DNA from: Xylophilus sp. GW821-FHT01B05
GTDB taxonomy: Bacteria; Pseudomonadota; Gammaproteobacteria; Burkholderiales; Burkholderiaceae_C
Assembly (NCBI GenBank): GCA_038961845.1
Contig: CP152408.1
Span: 930,001-994,000, forward strand
DNA length: 64,000 nt
Direction of reading: 5' to 3'
Position 1 is the first letter of the stretch. Each line of letters opens with the position of its first letter. Shown here piece by piece: positions 18,596 through 29,125 of the stretch. The position numbers were made by a program, and so were the translations under genes. The notes beneath the pieces are model-generated. The model was given only the letters and a program-made list of their open reading frames with translations. It was not told the DNA's origin and made no database searches.

Positions 18596-19779
18596 GTGTC
18601 GCGTCAATCCTAAAACGTCGGGAGAAGACAATAGAGGGATGGAGCATTACACAGTCAATCTGAGCCCGGAAGAGCGGGAGCAACTGAGCGCGCTGACACG
18701 CAAGGGAGCGCACAAGACAAGCGGAGTGATCAATGCCTTGATCCTGCTCAACTGCGACCGCTCGCACAGCAGCCGCGAGCACAAGACCAACAGCGAGATC
18801 GCCCAGTTAATGGGCGTGAGCGAGCGCAAGATAGACCGGCTCAAGAAGCGCATGGTGGAAGAAGGTCTGCCAGCCGCACTGCAGCGCAAGCGGCCCGAGC
18901 GCAGCTACCTGCGCAAGATCGATGGCGAGCTAGAGGCTCGCCTGATCGCCCTGAGCTGCGGCGAGCCTCCGCAGGGCAGCGCCCGTTGGAGCCTGCGACT
19001 GCTGGCCGATCGGGCGGTCGAGCTCTCCTACGCAGACAGCCTGTCGCACGAGACGGTGCGCAAAACCCTTCAAAAAACGAACTCAAGCCCTGGCGCAAGA
19101 TTGGCTGGGTGATCCCGCCCAAGGACAACGCGGCCTTCGTGGCGGCGATGGAGCAAGTGCTTGACGTCTACTGCCGCCCCTACGACCCCGCACACCCGGT
19201 GGTGTGCATGGACGAGACGCCGCGCCAACTGATAGGCCAGACGCGCCAGCCGATAGAAGCTGCACCTGGGCGGCCTGCGCGCGAGGACTACGAATACGAG
19301 CGCCAGGGCCACTGCAACGTCTTCATGGCCTGTGAGCCATTGGCGGGACGGCGCATCACGCAGGTCACCGAACGCAAGACAAAACCCGACTGGGCGCACT
19401 TCGTCAAGGAAATAGCCCAGGCCTGGCCCGAGGCGCAGCGCATCACCCTGGTCATGGACAACTTGAACACCCACACTGCGGGCGCACTCTACGAGACGTT
19501 TGTGCCCGAAGAGGCCAAGGCATTGTGGGATCGCTTCGAGTTTGTCTACACGCCCAAGCACGGCAGTTGGCTCAACATGGCCGAGATTGAACTCAACGTG
19601 ATGATTGGCCAATGCCTGGACCGGCGTATCGACTCTATCGAGACCATGCGCTCGGAGGTTGCCGCCTGGCAGCAGCGCCGCGACAACCTCAAGGCCAAGA
19701 TCAACTGGCAGTTCACCTCTGAGGATGCTCGGGTCAAGTTGCTCAGGCTCTATCCGACTATTGAGGCTTGACGCGACAC
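18596..19779 (+). mobile_element. IS630-family insertion sequence (1184 bp)
   Basis: Left end GTGTCGCGTCAATCCT, right end (reverse complement) GTGTCGCGTCAAGCCT, flanked by TA at 18594-18595 and 19780-19781, as expected for IS630/Tc1-type transposition. It encodes one transposase split across two frames. It sits in tandem with the MITE. Confidence 0.9.
18639..19771 (+). CDS. IS630-family DDE transposase, two frames joined by probable -1 frameshift
   Basis: Frame one begins MEHYTVNLSPEE, carries an HTH (NSEIAQLMGVSERKIDRLKK) and runs to 19112. The catalytic part continues in the -1 frame from the CAAAAAACG run near 19070-19078 (KTLQKNELKPWRK). The DDE triad is visible: D in VVCMDETPR, D in TLVMDNLNTH, E in LNMAEIELN. 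A homopolymer slip at the domain boundary is the known expression mode of many IS630 elements, so this is more likely programmed than a mutation. The split copy is probably functional. Confidence 0.85.
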
Positions 19780-20732
19780 TAGGGCCTGGCTGCGCGCGCA
19801 CGGCCGGCCCGCAGCGCCTTGCGGTTCTTTCTGTCCTCGCCCAGTCCTTCGGCCAGCACATCCGCAAACTGCCGGTGCAACTCCGGCAATGGCCGGCCCT
19901 GCACGGCCAGCACCTGCAGCATGCGCTGGCGCATCGAGGCATCGGAGAAAGGCACGGCCACCAGCTGGCCGCTGGCCACCAGGTGCATGCCGGTGTGAAA
20001 GCCGGCGATCATGATCTCGTCCGCGCGCAGCTGCGCCAGCAGCAGCGATGACGAGTTGCAGGTGCAAGAGGTGCGGTACTGCAGGCCCTGCACGCTGCAG
20101 GCCATGTCGAACAGCTGGCGCCCGGTCATGCCGCGCGAGCCCAGGGCCAGCGGGTGCCGCACCGCCTCGGCCACGCTCAGCTTGGGCTGCCGCGCCAGCG
20201 GGTGGCCGGGCAGCATCAGCGCGTAGAGCGGCGCGCGCATGCTGTGCAGCACGGCCAGGCCGGGTTCGGGCTCTACGCAGTACTTCAGGCCCAGGTCCAG
20301 CTCGCCTTGCTGCAGCCGCGCGCTGACCTCGGCTGGCGGCAGCACGTGCAGCTCGACCTGGATCTGCGGGTGCGTACTGCGAAAAGCCTGCAGCACGCGC
20401 GGCATCAGGCCGGCGGCAAAGCCTTCGGTGCAGGCCACGCGCACCTGCTGCGCGGCCTGCTCGGCCAGGCCCTGCAGCCGGCGCGCGACGCGGTCGGCTT
20501 CTTCATGGCTGGCGCGCAGGTGGGCCAGCAGGCTGGAGCCGGCCTCGGTCGGCGCCATGCCGGAGGCCTGACGCTCGAACAGAGGCAGGCCCAGCGCGTC
20601 TTCCAGCTTGCCGATTTGCCGGCTCACCGCAGACGCCGCCACGTGCAGCCGGCGCGAGGCGCCACTGACCGAGCCGGCCTCTGCCACTTCCAGAAAGTAG
20701 CGCACCGGGATGCTGAAGAACTGCAGCTGCAT
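19779..20732 (-). CDS. LysR-family transcriptional regulator
   Basis: A 317-residue regulator. The start at 20732 (MQLQFFSIPVRYFLEVAEAG) matches the family N-terminus, with the HTH continuing as ASRRLHVAASAVSRQIGKLE. The effector domain follows from about residue 95. The TAG stop lies on the right IS630 junction. It is divergent from the M20 peptidase and Bug-protein genes, its likely targets. Confidence 0.9.
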   Translation of the reverse strand: MQLQFFSIPVRYFLEVAEAGSVSGASRRLHVAASAVSRQIGKLEDALGLPLFERQASGMAPTEAGSSLLAHLRASHEEADRVARRLQGLAEQAAQQVRVACTEGFAAGLMPRVLQAFRSTHPQIQVELHVLPPAEVSARLQQGELDLGLKYCVEPEPGLAVLHSMRAPLYALMLPGHPLARQPKLSVAEAVRHPLALGSRGMTGRQLFDMACSVQGLQYRTSCTCNSSSLLLAQLRADEIMIAGFHTGMHLVASGQLVAVPFSDASMRQRMLQVLAVQGRPLPELHRQFADVLAEGLGEDRKNRKALRAGRARAARP

Positions 20733-20748
20733 GAGGGTGTCGTTCTCT

Positions 20749-20771
20749 TTAAGGCAACGAGGCTTGCTTAA
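20749..20771. promoter_or_regulatory. Candidate LysR operator between divergent LysR and M20 peptidase genes
   Basis: Imperfect inverted repeat TTAAGGCAA (20749-20757) and TTGCTTAA (20764-20771), in the only AT-rich part of the 105-bp divergent region. Confidence 0.4.
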
Positions 20772-20837
20772 TCTCTCATTGTTGCATGGCCTATCCGGTC
20801 CCAGACTTGCTTGTCTGCTCATCAAAACCTGCCCCAC

Positions 20838-22238
20838 ATGCACCGCGACCACTGCCTGTCCCTTGCCGCCGCCTATTTCGACGACGGCCGTTTCCGCCAC
20901 GATCTGCAGCGCCGCGTGGCCCTGCGCACCGAGAGCGATACCGGCAGCGCGCCGCCCGCGCTGGCGCACTACCTGCACGAAGACATGGTGCCGGACCTGC
21001 AGCGCCTGGGCTTTGAATGCAACGTGGTGGACAACCCGGTGCCGGGCGGCGGCCCCTTCCTGATTGCGCGCCGCATCGAAGACGCGGATTTGCCCACCGT
21101 GCTCACCTACGGCCACGGCGACGTGGTCAGCGGCCAGGACAGCCAGTGGCGCGCCGGCCTGAACCCGTGGGAACTGACGGTGGAGGGCGAACACTGGTAC
21201 GGCCGCGGCACCGCCGACAACAAAGGCCAGCACACGGTCAACCTGGCGGCGCTGGAGCAAGCCATTGCCGCGCGCGGCGGGCGCCTGGGCTACAACGTGA
21301 CGGTGCTGCTGGAGATGGGCGAAGAAGCCGCCTCGCCCGGCCTGCGCGAAGTCTGCACGCTGCACCGCAAGGCACTGCGCGCCGATCTGTTCCTGGCCTG
21401 CGACGGGCCGCGCGTGCAGGCCGGGCGGCCAACGCTGTTTCTGGGATCGCGTGGCGCGATCAACTTCAGCCTGCGCCTGAAGAGCCGCGATCGCGGCTAC
21501 CACTCGGGCAACTGGGGCGGCGTGCTGGCCAACCCGGCCACCATCCTGGCCCATGCCGTGGCCACGCTGGCCGACCGGCATGGCCGCATCACGGTGGATG
21601 CCTTGCGGCCGCCGGCCATACCGGCATCGGTGCGCCGCGTGCTGGCCGATGTGCCGATCGGCACTGACCCAGGCGACCCGGCCCTGAGCGAAGGCTGGGG
21701 CGAGCCGGGCTTAAGCCCGGCCGAGCGCCTGATGGCCTGGAACACGCTGGAGGTGCTGGCGCTGGGCGCCGGCACGCCGCAGCGCCCGGTCAACGCCATC
21801 CCGCCCGAGGCCGTGGCGCACTGCCAACTGCGCTTTGTGGTGGGCACGCGCTGGCAAGAGCTGCAGTCCATCGTGCGCGCGCACCTGGACGCCCATGGCT
21901 TTGATGAGGTCGAGGTGCAGATCACGCTCACCGGCGCCGCCACGCGGCTGGACCTGGACAACCCCTGGGTGGCCTGGGCCGAGGACTCCATCGCCCGCAG
22001 CAGCGGCCAGCGGCCCACCGTGATCCCCAACCTGGCCGGTTCGCTGCCCAACGATGTGTTTGCCGAGCTGCTGGGCCTGCCCACGCTGTGGGTGCCGCAC
22101 TCTTACCCGGCCTGTGCCCAGCACGCGCCCAACGAGCACCTGCTGGCGCCCATCGCGCGCGAAGGCCTGCAGATCATGGCCGGCCTCTACTGGGACCTGG
22201 GCGAGGCCGGCACCGCGCCCTGGCCCGTAGCCGCTTGA
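20838..22238 (+). CDS. M20-family metallopeptidase/amidohydrolase
   Basis: About 466 residues from ATG 20838; a TTG at 20811 is an alternative. Metal-site motifs: the HGD of TYGHGDVVSGQ, the Asp of YGRGTADNKGQHT, and the EE pair in VLLEMGEEAASPG. Dimerisation-domain text and a final HEH-like NEHLLAP complete the ArgE/DapE/carboxypeptidase G2 layout. It precedes a Bug-type binding protein by 38 bp, so a peptide or N-acyl amino acid may be hydrolysed after uptake. Confidence 0.88.
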   Translation: MHRDHCLSLAAAYFDDGRFRHDLQRRVALRTESDTGSAPPALAHYLHEDMVPDLQRLGFECNVVDNPVPGGGPFLIARRIEDADLPTVLTYGHGDVVSGQDSQWRAGLNPWELTVEGEHWYGRGTADNKGQHTVNLAALEQAIAARGGRLGYNVTVLLEMGEEAASPGLREVCTLHRKALRADLFLACDGPRVQAGRPTLFLGSRGAINFSLRLKSRDRGYHSGNWGGVLANPATILAHAVATLADRHGRITVDALRPPAIPASVRRVLADVPIGTDPGDPALSEGWGEPGLSPAERLMAWNTLEVLALGAGTPQRPVNAIPPEAVAHCQLRFVVGTRWQELQSIVRAHLDAHGFDEVEVQITLTGAATRLDLDNPWVAWAEDSIARSSGQRPTVIPNLAGSLPNDVFAELLGLPTLWVPHSYPACAQHAPNEHLLAPIAREGLQIMAGLYWDLGEAGTAPWPVAA

Positions 22239-22276
22239 GCCCACGCTTCTCTCCCACCATTCCCGCAGGAGTTCCC

Positions 22277-23269
22277 ATGACCCGTTCCATGCCTTTGAAC
22301 CGTCGCCAGCTCTGCATGGCCGTTGCCACCCTGGCGGGCAGCGCCGCGCTGCCCGCGCTGGCGGCCGACGCCTGGCCGGCCAAGCCGATCAAGCTGGTGG
22401 CGCCGTTCTCGCCCGGCGGCGGCACCGACATCGTGGCGCGCGCCCTGGCGCAGAAGCTCACCGTGCGGCTGGGCCAGCCGGTGGTGGTCGAGAACAAGCC
22501 CGGCGCGGCCACCGTGATCGGCACCGACGCCGTGGCCAAGGCCGAGCCCGATGGCTACACGCTGCTGGTGTCGGGCTCGACCAGCTACACGGTGAACCCG
22601 GCGCTGCGGCCCAAGCTGCCCTACGACCCGACCAAGGACCTGGCGCCGCTGGCCATGATCGCGCGCACGCCGCTGGTGCTGTGCGTGAGCGCGTCCTCGC
22701 CCTACCACTCGGTGGCGGAGTTGATCGCTGCCGCCAAGGCCGCGCCCGGCGCGCTCAACTACGCCACCTTTGGCGCCGGCTCTGCGCCGCACCTGGCGGG
22801 CGAGCTGTTGTCCATCACCGCCGGCATCAAGCTGCAGGATGTGGCCTATCGCGGCAGCTCCAACGCCATGATGGCGTTGATCGGCGGCGAGCTGCAGCTG
22901 CACCTGGACTCTGCCGCCAGCGTGGTGCCGCAGGTCAAGGGCGGCAAGGTCCGCGCGCTGGCCATCCTTGGCCCCAGCCGCGCCAGCGCACTGCCGCAGG
23001 TGCCCACCATGGCCGAGCTGAAGATGCCCGAAGCCACCTTCGACGCCTGGTACGCCATAGCAGCCCCCGCCCGCACGCCCAAGGCCGTGCAAGACCGCCT
23101 GCTGCGCGAGATCACCGCCGCCATGGCCGAGCCCGACATGAAGACGCAGCTGCAGACCCAGGGCATGGACGCCGTGCTGCTAGGGCCGCAGGCGTTGCGC
23201 CAGCAGATCGACGATGAGATCGCGCGCTACCGCGCACTGGCGCAGCGCGCGCATATCGTGGTGGATTGA
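22277..23269 (+). CDS. Bug-family tripartite tricarboxylate transporter substrate-binding protein
   Basis: A 330-residue secreted protein with AGGAG upstream of ATG 22277. Signal sequence NRRQLCMAVATLAGSAALPA, then WPAKPIKLVAPFSPGGGTDI, the hallmark N-terminus of Bug (TctC-like) proteins, and VVVENKPGAATVIGTDAVAK. These bind carboxylates or amino acids in the periplasm. No TctA/B membrane genes are adjacent, common for the many orphan Bug proteins of Burkholderiales. Confidence 0.93.
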   Translation: MTRSMPLNRRQLCMAVATLAGSAALPALAADAWPAKPIKLVAPFSPGGGTDIVARALAQKLTVRLGQPVVVENKPGAATVIGTDAVAKAEPDGYTLLVSGSTSYTVNPALRPKLPYDPTKDLAPLAMIARTPLVLCVSASSPYHSVAELIAAAKAAPGALNYATFGAGSAPHLAGELLSITAGIKLQDVAYRGSSNAMMALIGGELQLHLDSAASVVPQVKGGKVRALAILGPSRASALPQVPTMAELKMPEATFDAWYAIAAPARTPKAVQDRLLREITAAMAEPDMKTQLQTQGMDAVLLGPQALRQQIDDEIARYRALAQRAHIVVD

Positions 23270-23276
23270 GTGCGGC

Positions 23277-23343
23277 GGCACTTTTGAATAAAAAGTGCCT
23301 TTTGCCCAGGTGGGGCCTGGGCTTCTAGCTATCTATTTGATAG
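23277..23343 (+). repeat. Family A repeat, copy 2 (three stem-loops)
   Basis: GGCACTTTT (23277-23285) pairs with AAAAGTGCC (23291-23299). GCCCAGG then pairs with CCTGGGC, and GCTATC with GATAG. It fills the gap between two convergent stops and abuts the stop of the FAD protein, so a bidirectional terminator role is plausible. Confidence 0.85.
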
Positions 23344-25011
23344 TTATGAATTCAAGGCCCCACGCGCCACAGCCTCCGCCACCTTGATGCCGTCGACGCC
23401 GGCCGACAGGATGCCGCCCGCGTAGCTCGCGCCTTCGCCGGCGGGGTACAGGCCGCGCACGTTCAGGCTCTGGAAGTCTTCGCCGCGCGTGATGCGGATG
23501 GGGGACGAGGTGCGTGTTTCCACACCGGTCAGCACCGCGTCGGGCAGGTCAAAGCCCTTGATCTTGCGGGCGAAGGCCGGGAAGGCTTCGCGCATGGCTT
23601 CGATGGCGTAGGCGGGCAGGGCGGCGTGCAGGTCGCCCAGGCGCACGCCGGGCTTGTAGCTGGGCTGCACCGTGCCGAATTCGGTAGAGGGCCGGCCGGC
23701 GACGAAGTCGCCCACCAGTTGGCCCGGCGCCTCGTAGCTGCCGCCGCCGAGTACGAAAGCATTGGATTCGAGCTGGCGCTGCAATTCGATGCCGGCCAGC
23801 GCGTGGGGCTTGCCTTGCGCCTCGGGTGGTACATCGATGTGCTGGTAGTCGCTGGGGTAATCGCTGGGCTCTATGCCCACCACGATGCCGGCATTGGCGT
23901 TGCGCTCGTTGCGTGAGTACTGGCTCATGCCGTTGGTGACGACGCGGCCGGGCTCGCTGGTGGCGGCGACCACGGTGCCGCCCGGGCACATGCAGAAGCT
24001 GTAGACGGATCGCCCATTGCTCGCGTGGTGCACCAGCTTGTAGTCGGCCGCGCCCAGCAGCGGGTGGCCGGCATGCCGGCCCCAGCGCGCGCGGTCGATC
24101 AGGCCCTGCGGGTGTTCCACCCGAAAGCCGATGGAGAAGGGCTTGGCCTCGATGTGCACGCCGCGGCGGTGCAGCATCTCGAAGCTGTCGCGCGCGCTGT
24201 GGCCCAGCGCCAGCACCACGTGGTCGGCGCGCAGTTGCTGTACGGCACCGGTGGCCTGGTCGAGCACGGTAAGGCCGCGCATCTGCCCGTCTTCGATCTG
24301 CACGTCGGTCACCTTCTGCTCGAAGCGGATCTCGCCGCCCAGCGCCACGATTTGCGCGCGGATGTTCTCCACCACCTTCACCAGCTTGAAGGTGCCGATG
24401 TGCGGGCGCGCGACGTAGAGGATCTCTGGCGGCGCGCCGGCCTTGACGAACTCCTCCATCACCTTGCGGCCCAGGTGGCGCGGGTCCTTGATCTGGCTGT
24501 AGAGCTTGCCGTCGGAGAAGGTGCCGGCGCCGCCTTCGCCAAACTGCACGTTGGATTCCGGGTTGAGCGTGTTCTTGCGCCACAGGCCCCAGGTGTCGCG
24601 GGTGCGTTGGCGCACGGTCTTGCCGCGCTCCAGCACCAGTGGCTTGAAGCCCAGTTGCGCCAGCACCAGTGCGGCAAAGATGCCGCAGGGCCCGAAGCCG
24701 ACCACGATAGGCCGCAGCGGCAGGCCAGCCGGCGCGGCTGGCGGCGGGTACCAGGCCATGTCGGGCGTGGCGGCAATGTGCGGGTGCTTGTCGTGGCGGG
24801 CCAGCAGCGCGGCCTCGGCGGCCGGGTCGGTCAGGGTCACGTCGACGATGTAGACCTGCAGCAGGTCCACCTTGCGCGCGTCGAAGCTGCGCTTGTGCAC
24901 GTGGACCTGGGCAATGGCCTCGGGCGCAACGCCCAGTGCGGTGGCAACGGCCTGGGGCAGGGCCAGCTCGGCGTGGTCGAGCGGCAGCTTGATTTCTGAG
25001 AGGCGGATCAT
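23344..25011 (-). CDS. FAD-dependent dehydrogenase (COG2509 type)
   Basis: A 555-residue flavoprotein; ATG 25011 (MIRLSEIKLPLDHAE) is preferred over 25059. The N-terminal ~90 residues form a ferredoxin-like cap (HKRSFDAR), then IVVGFGPCGIFAALVLAQLG is the FAD-binding Rossmann motif and VLERGKTVRQR the ribose-binding acidic end. NVQFGEGGAGTFSDGKLYS and YPAGEGASYAGGILSAGVDG are signatures of this uncharacterised group. The physiological substrate is unknown. Confidence 0.88.
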   Translation of the reverse strand: MIRLSEIKLPLDHAELALPQAVATALGVAPEAIAQVHVHKRSFDARKVDLLQVYIVDVTLTDPAAEAALLARHDKHPHIAATPDMAWYPPPAAPAGLPLRPIVVGFGPCGIFAALVLAQLGFKPLVLERGKTVRQRTRDTWGLWRKNTLNPESNVQFGEGGAGTFSDGKLYSQIKDPRHLGRKVMEEFVKAGAPPEILYVARPHIGTFKLVKVVENIRAQIVALGGEIRFEQKVTDVQIEDGQMRGLTVLDQATGAVQQLRADHVVLALGHSARDSFEMLHRRGVHIEAKPFSIGFRVEHPQGLIDRARWGRHAGHPLLGAADYKLVHHASNGRSVYSFCMCPGGTVVAATSEPGRVVTNGMSQYSRNERNANAGIVVGIEPSDYPSDYQHIDVPPEAQGKPHALAGIELQRQLESNAFVLGGGSYEAPGQLVGDFVAGRPSTEFGTVQPSYKPGVRLGDLHAALPAYAIEAMREAFPAFARKIKGFDLPDAVLTGVETRTSSPIRITRGEDFQSLNVRGLYPAGEGASYAGGILSAGVDGIKVAEAVARGALNS

Positions 25012-25088
25012 GTGCGGCGGGCCCGTGGTGATCGGGCAGAAGGTTCGCAAGGGGCGCACATGATACGGGAGCGCGGACGGCGCCGTGG

Positions 25089-26219
25089 CTACCGAAACAG
25101 GTCGAACAGGTCGTCAGGAATGGCGTCGGCTTCGGCTGCCAATTGGCGCTGGTGCTTGAGCCAGTGCTTGAGGCCTTTGATGTCTTCCAGCGCCTTGCGC
25201 TGCAAACGCATCTGCTGGATGTCACGCTGCAGCTGCAGCGTCTGGCTGCGCAATTGGCCTGGCAGTTTGGCCGGCGTCAGCCGGTCGTAGGGCGATAGCC
25301 CAAAGCGGTAGATGAAGGACCGCTCGGTGTCCAGCGCTTCCTGCTGCAGCTCGGACAACTGCTCGGCCAGCACCTGGTTGTAGCGCCGCAGCCGCTCTTC
25401 GCCCAGGCCCTGGATGTGCTGCTGGTCGATCTGCTCGACCTCCAGCTGCAACTGCAGCATGTCCAGCAGATTGTTGCTGGCATAGGCCTGGTTCACGCGC
25501 TGCATCAGCGCGGTTTTGCGTTCGCGCTCTTGCGGGTCGGTTTCGCGGTCGGGGTGCAGGGCGCTGGCCAGCTTGCGATAGACCTCGCGCACCGACTGGC
25601 CGATTTGTTGCTGCTCTTGCTGCTGGGCCTGCTCTTGCTGGATCTGGCGCGCGGTTTTCTTGCGCTTGCTGCGGTGCTGCTCTTGCGCGGCGGCAGCCTC
25701 TGCCTGCCGGGCCTGCATTTGTTCCTGCAGGCGCCGCAGCATCTCGTCGGGCGAATCCAGGTCCAGGTCGTCGCCCAGCTCCACGCCAAAGCTTTCCTCG
25801 ACCTGGGCCTTGATCGCTTCCCGCGCCTCTTGCTCGCGGGCGTCGAAGTCGCCGTCGGCGCTGTGCCGGTTGTAGAGCGCCTTCATGGCCTCGTCTTCTG
25901 CGCCGCCCATGAGGCTCTCGGCCAGCTCGCAGACCAGTTCGCCCAGGGTTTGGCGGTCGGCTTTGCTCAGTCCTTTTTGGTCAGAGGCCTGATCCAGAAA
26001 ATGCACCAGGTCGATGTGCAGTGCGCGGTAGGTGCCCGCCAGCGGTTCGAAGTTCTGGGCCCGGCGCTGCTGGTAGGCGGGAATGGCCTCTTGCCAGTCG
26101 GCCAGCAGCTTGCGCTGCACCTCGATCTTGCGGATCAGGGTGTTGAATTTCTTCTGCGCTGGGGACAGCGTGGCTTGCCCGGGCTGCGGGGCAATGCTGA
26201 GGTGGGAAAGCGATGTCAT
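25089..26219 (-). CDS. J-domain-containing protein
   Basis: A 376-residue, strongly helical, Gln-rich protein. Around residues 215-275, VREVYRKLASALHPDRETDP carries the HPD tripeptide of J domains and RERKTALMQRVNQAYASNNL the following helix, so a DnaK co-chaperone role is likely. The rest (AQQQEQQQIG-like runs) suggests coiled coils. No G/F or zinc domains are present, so it is a type III J protein. Client unknown. Confidence 0.78.
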   Translation of the reverse strand: MTSLSHLSIAPQPGQATLSPAQKKFNTLIRKIEVQRKLLADWQEAIPAYQQRRAQNFEPLAGTYRALHIDLVHFLDQASDQKGLSKADRQTLGELVCELAESLMGGAEDEAMKALYNRHSADGDFDAREQEAREAIKAQVEESFGVELGDDLDLDSPDEMLRRLQEQMQARQAEAAAAQEQHRSKRKKTARQIQQEQAQQQEQQQIGQSVREVYRKLASALHPDRETDPQERERKTALMQRVNQAYASNNLLDMLQLQLEVEQIDQQHIQGLGEERLRRYNQVLAEQLSELQQEALDTERSFIYRFGLSPYDRLTPAKLPGQLRSQTLQLQRDIQQMRLQRKALEDIKGLKHWLKHQRQLAAEADAIPDDLFDLFR

Positions 26220-26261
26220 GTCAAAGGGGCGGGCGCTTCTGTGCCGCCAAAGTTTGCTTCG

Positions 26262-26312
26262 AAAATAATAGCTATAAGCCCAGGTGGGTATTGGGATAGA
26301 GTCATATTTTCT
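26262..26312 (-). repeat. Family A repeat, copy 5 (degenerate)
   Basis: Read on the minus strand it keeps CTCTA...CCC, CCTGGGCTT and TAGCTAT in family order, but the first stem is disrupted. It lies just downstream of the cysteine synthase stop. Confidence 0.6.
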
Positions 26313-26314
26313 TC

Positions 26315-27235
<921 letters not shown>

Positions 27236-27276
27236 GGGTCTCCTGTGCGGTGGCTGAATGGAGCGCCATTGTGGCG

Positions 27277-28173
27277 CTACGCGCGTGCCGACAGTCCTGG
27301 CCGCAGTGGTGTTCTCCAGCGCTCGGCCAGCAACACGCCGGCGATGGTCAATGCGCCACCAACCGCGTGATAGGGCGCCAGCGCCTCGCCCAGCGTGAGC
27401 GCGGCGATCAGCGCGGTGAGCAGCGGCATCAGGTTGAAGAACAGGCTGGCGCGGCTGGGGCCGATGCGGGCGATGGAGTGCATCCACAGCAGCGTGGCGC
27501 CCATGGATGCCATCACGCCGGCATACAGCACCAGCGGCAGGTTGGTGGCAGACAAGCCCGTGCGCGACGACAGCAGATACAGCGGCAGCAGGGCAATGAT
27601 GGCCACCACGATCTGCGCATAGAGCAGTTGCAGCGCGGGAATGGCGCGCAGGTCCCATTTCTTGAGCAGGATGGCGTAGGCGGCATAGGCCAGCACCGCC
27701 AGCAGCATCAGCGCATCACCCGCGCCGGTGCCGCTGGCCACCAGGCTGTGCAGGTGGCCACCCGATACGACGATCAGCACGCCGCCAATCGACAGCAGCG
27801 CGCCCACCACCGCGCCCGCGGTCAGGCGCTGGCCCAGCAGCGGCACCGACAGCGCCAGCACCATGACCGGGATCAGCGCATTGATGATGCCCATGTGCGT
27901 GGCCGTGGTCAGGTAGGCCGCGTAATAGGCCAGGCTCTGGCAGATCACCATGCCGAGCAGGCCCAGCACCACGATTCGGCCGGCGTGCGGGCGTATCGCC
28001 GGCCAGTTGCGCAGCACCGGCCGCAGCATGAAGGGGGTGAACAGCAGGCCGGCCACCAGCCAGCGGTAGAAACTGATTTCGGCAGCGCCGATGCTGCCGG
28101 CCGCCATCTTGCTGACGACGGTGTTGCCAGACCAGATCAGCACGGCCAGCAGGGGAAAGGCGTATTGCCACAT
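27277..28173 (-). CDS. EamA/DMT-family transporter
   Basis: A 298-residue, ten-helix drug/metabolite exporter. ATG 28173 ([20 protein letters not shown]) starts the first membrane segment. Two EamA repeats are visible, each ending in the conserved glycine/proline pattern ([41 protein letters not shown]). Likely an amino-acid or metabolite exporter. It is divergent from an AraC regulator 95 bp away. Confidence 0.88.
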   Translation of the reverse strand: MWQYAFPLLAVLIWSGNTVVSKMAAGSIGAAEISFYRWLVAGLLFTPFMLRPVLRNWPAIRPHAGRIVVLGLLGMVICQSLAYYAAYLTTATHMGIINALIPVMVLALSVPLLGQRLTAGAVVGALLSIGGVLIVVSGGHLHSLVASGTGAGDALMLLAVLAYAAYAILLKKWDLRAIPALQLLYAQIVVAIIALLPLYLLSSRTGLSATNLPLVLYAGVMASMGATLLWMHSIARIGPSRASLFFNLMPLLTALIAALTLGEALAPYHAVGGALTIAGVLLAERWRTPLRPGLSARA

Positions 28174-28268
28174 AGCGCAGAGTTTTGAGAGTCGGCCGCT
28201 ATCATCGCCGTGTCTGTCCTGATGGGTATAGCTCATTTGGGACATATCGCCTGGAATGTAGGACAGCC

Positions 28269-29051
28269 ATGGACCCCTTGAGCTTGAAGATCCAGGACCT
28301 GGAAGGCGTGCCCGGGTCGGTCTACTTTCGCTATGACGAATTTGGCACCGGCAGCCATGCGGCGGCGCACAGCCATGCCTGGGGGCACCTGAACTACGCC
28401 GCCCACGGCATGCTGCAGATCGACGCCGATGGCCAGCGCCTGCTGTCGCCACCGCAGTACGCGATCTGGATACCGCCGCAGGTGGTGCACAGCTGCTATG
28501 TGCCGCACGCCGTGGTCTACCGCGCGGTCTACCTGGCGCCGGATCACTGCGCCGATCTGCCGGCCGAGCTGTGCACGCTGCAGATACGCCCCATCGTCAA
28601 GAGCATCCTGGCCGACTTTGCCGAGCGCCAGTTGCACGTGCCCGAAGACGCCGCCGACCTGCGCCTGGCCCAGGTGCTGGTGGACCAACTGGCGCGCTCG
28701 CCGGTAGAGCGCAACTACCTGCCTTTTGCCAGCACACCGGCGTTGGCCCATGTACTGACCGCGCTCATGGCCGAGCCCGGCGACCACCGCTCGCTGGCCG
28801 ACTGGGCGGCGCATGCGCACACCACCGAGCGCACGCTGGCGCGCCACTGCCAGCGCGAGCTGGGCATGTCGCTGGGCGACTGGCGCCAGCGCCTGCGTTT
28901 TCTGCGCGCCATCGACGCGCTGGAGGCCGGCCGGGCGGTGCAAGAGATCGCGTTTGACCTGGGCTACGGCACGGCCTCGGCCTTTATCGCGATGTTCCAG
29001 CGCCAGTCCGGCAGCACGCCGGAACAGTACCGGCGCGAGTACGCGGTCTGA
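28269..29051 (+). CDS. AraC-family transcriptional regulator with cupin sensor domain
   Basis: A 260-residue protein. The N-terminal cupin (HAAAHSHAWGHLNYAAHG, IWIPPQVVHSCYVPH) is followed by two HTH motifs (SLADWAAHAHTTERTLARHC; VQEIAFDLGYGTASAFIAMF) and the terminal GSTPEQYRREY. It resembles regulators that repress or activate a divergently transcribed exporter, here the EamA gene. Confidence 0.9.
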   Translation: MDPLSLKIQDLEGVPGSVYFRYDEFGTGSHAAAHSHAWGHLNYAAHGMLQIDADGQRLLSPPQYAIWIPPQVVHSCYVPHAVVYRAVYLAPDHCADLPAELCTLQIRPIVKSILADFAERQLHVPEDAADLRLAQVLVDQLARSPVERNYLPFASTPALAHVLTALMAEPGDHRSLADWAAHAHTTERTLARHCQRELGMSLGDWRQRLRFLRAIDALEAGRAVQEIAFDLGYGTASAFIAMFQRQSGSTPEQYRREYAV

Positions 29052-29125
29052 TGCGCGCCGCGGCCTACCAGCGCCGCATCGCTGCGCCAGCTCGGCAGGT
29101 GGCCGCCATTCTGGTGAGTGGAGAG

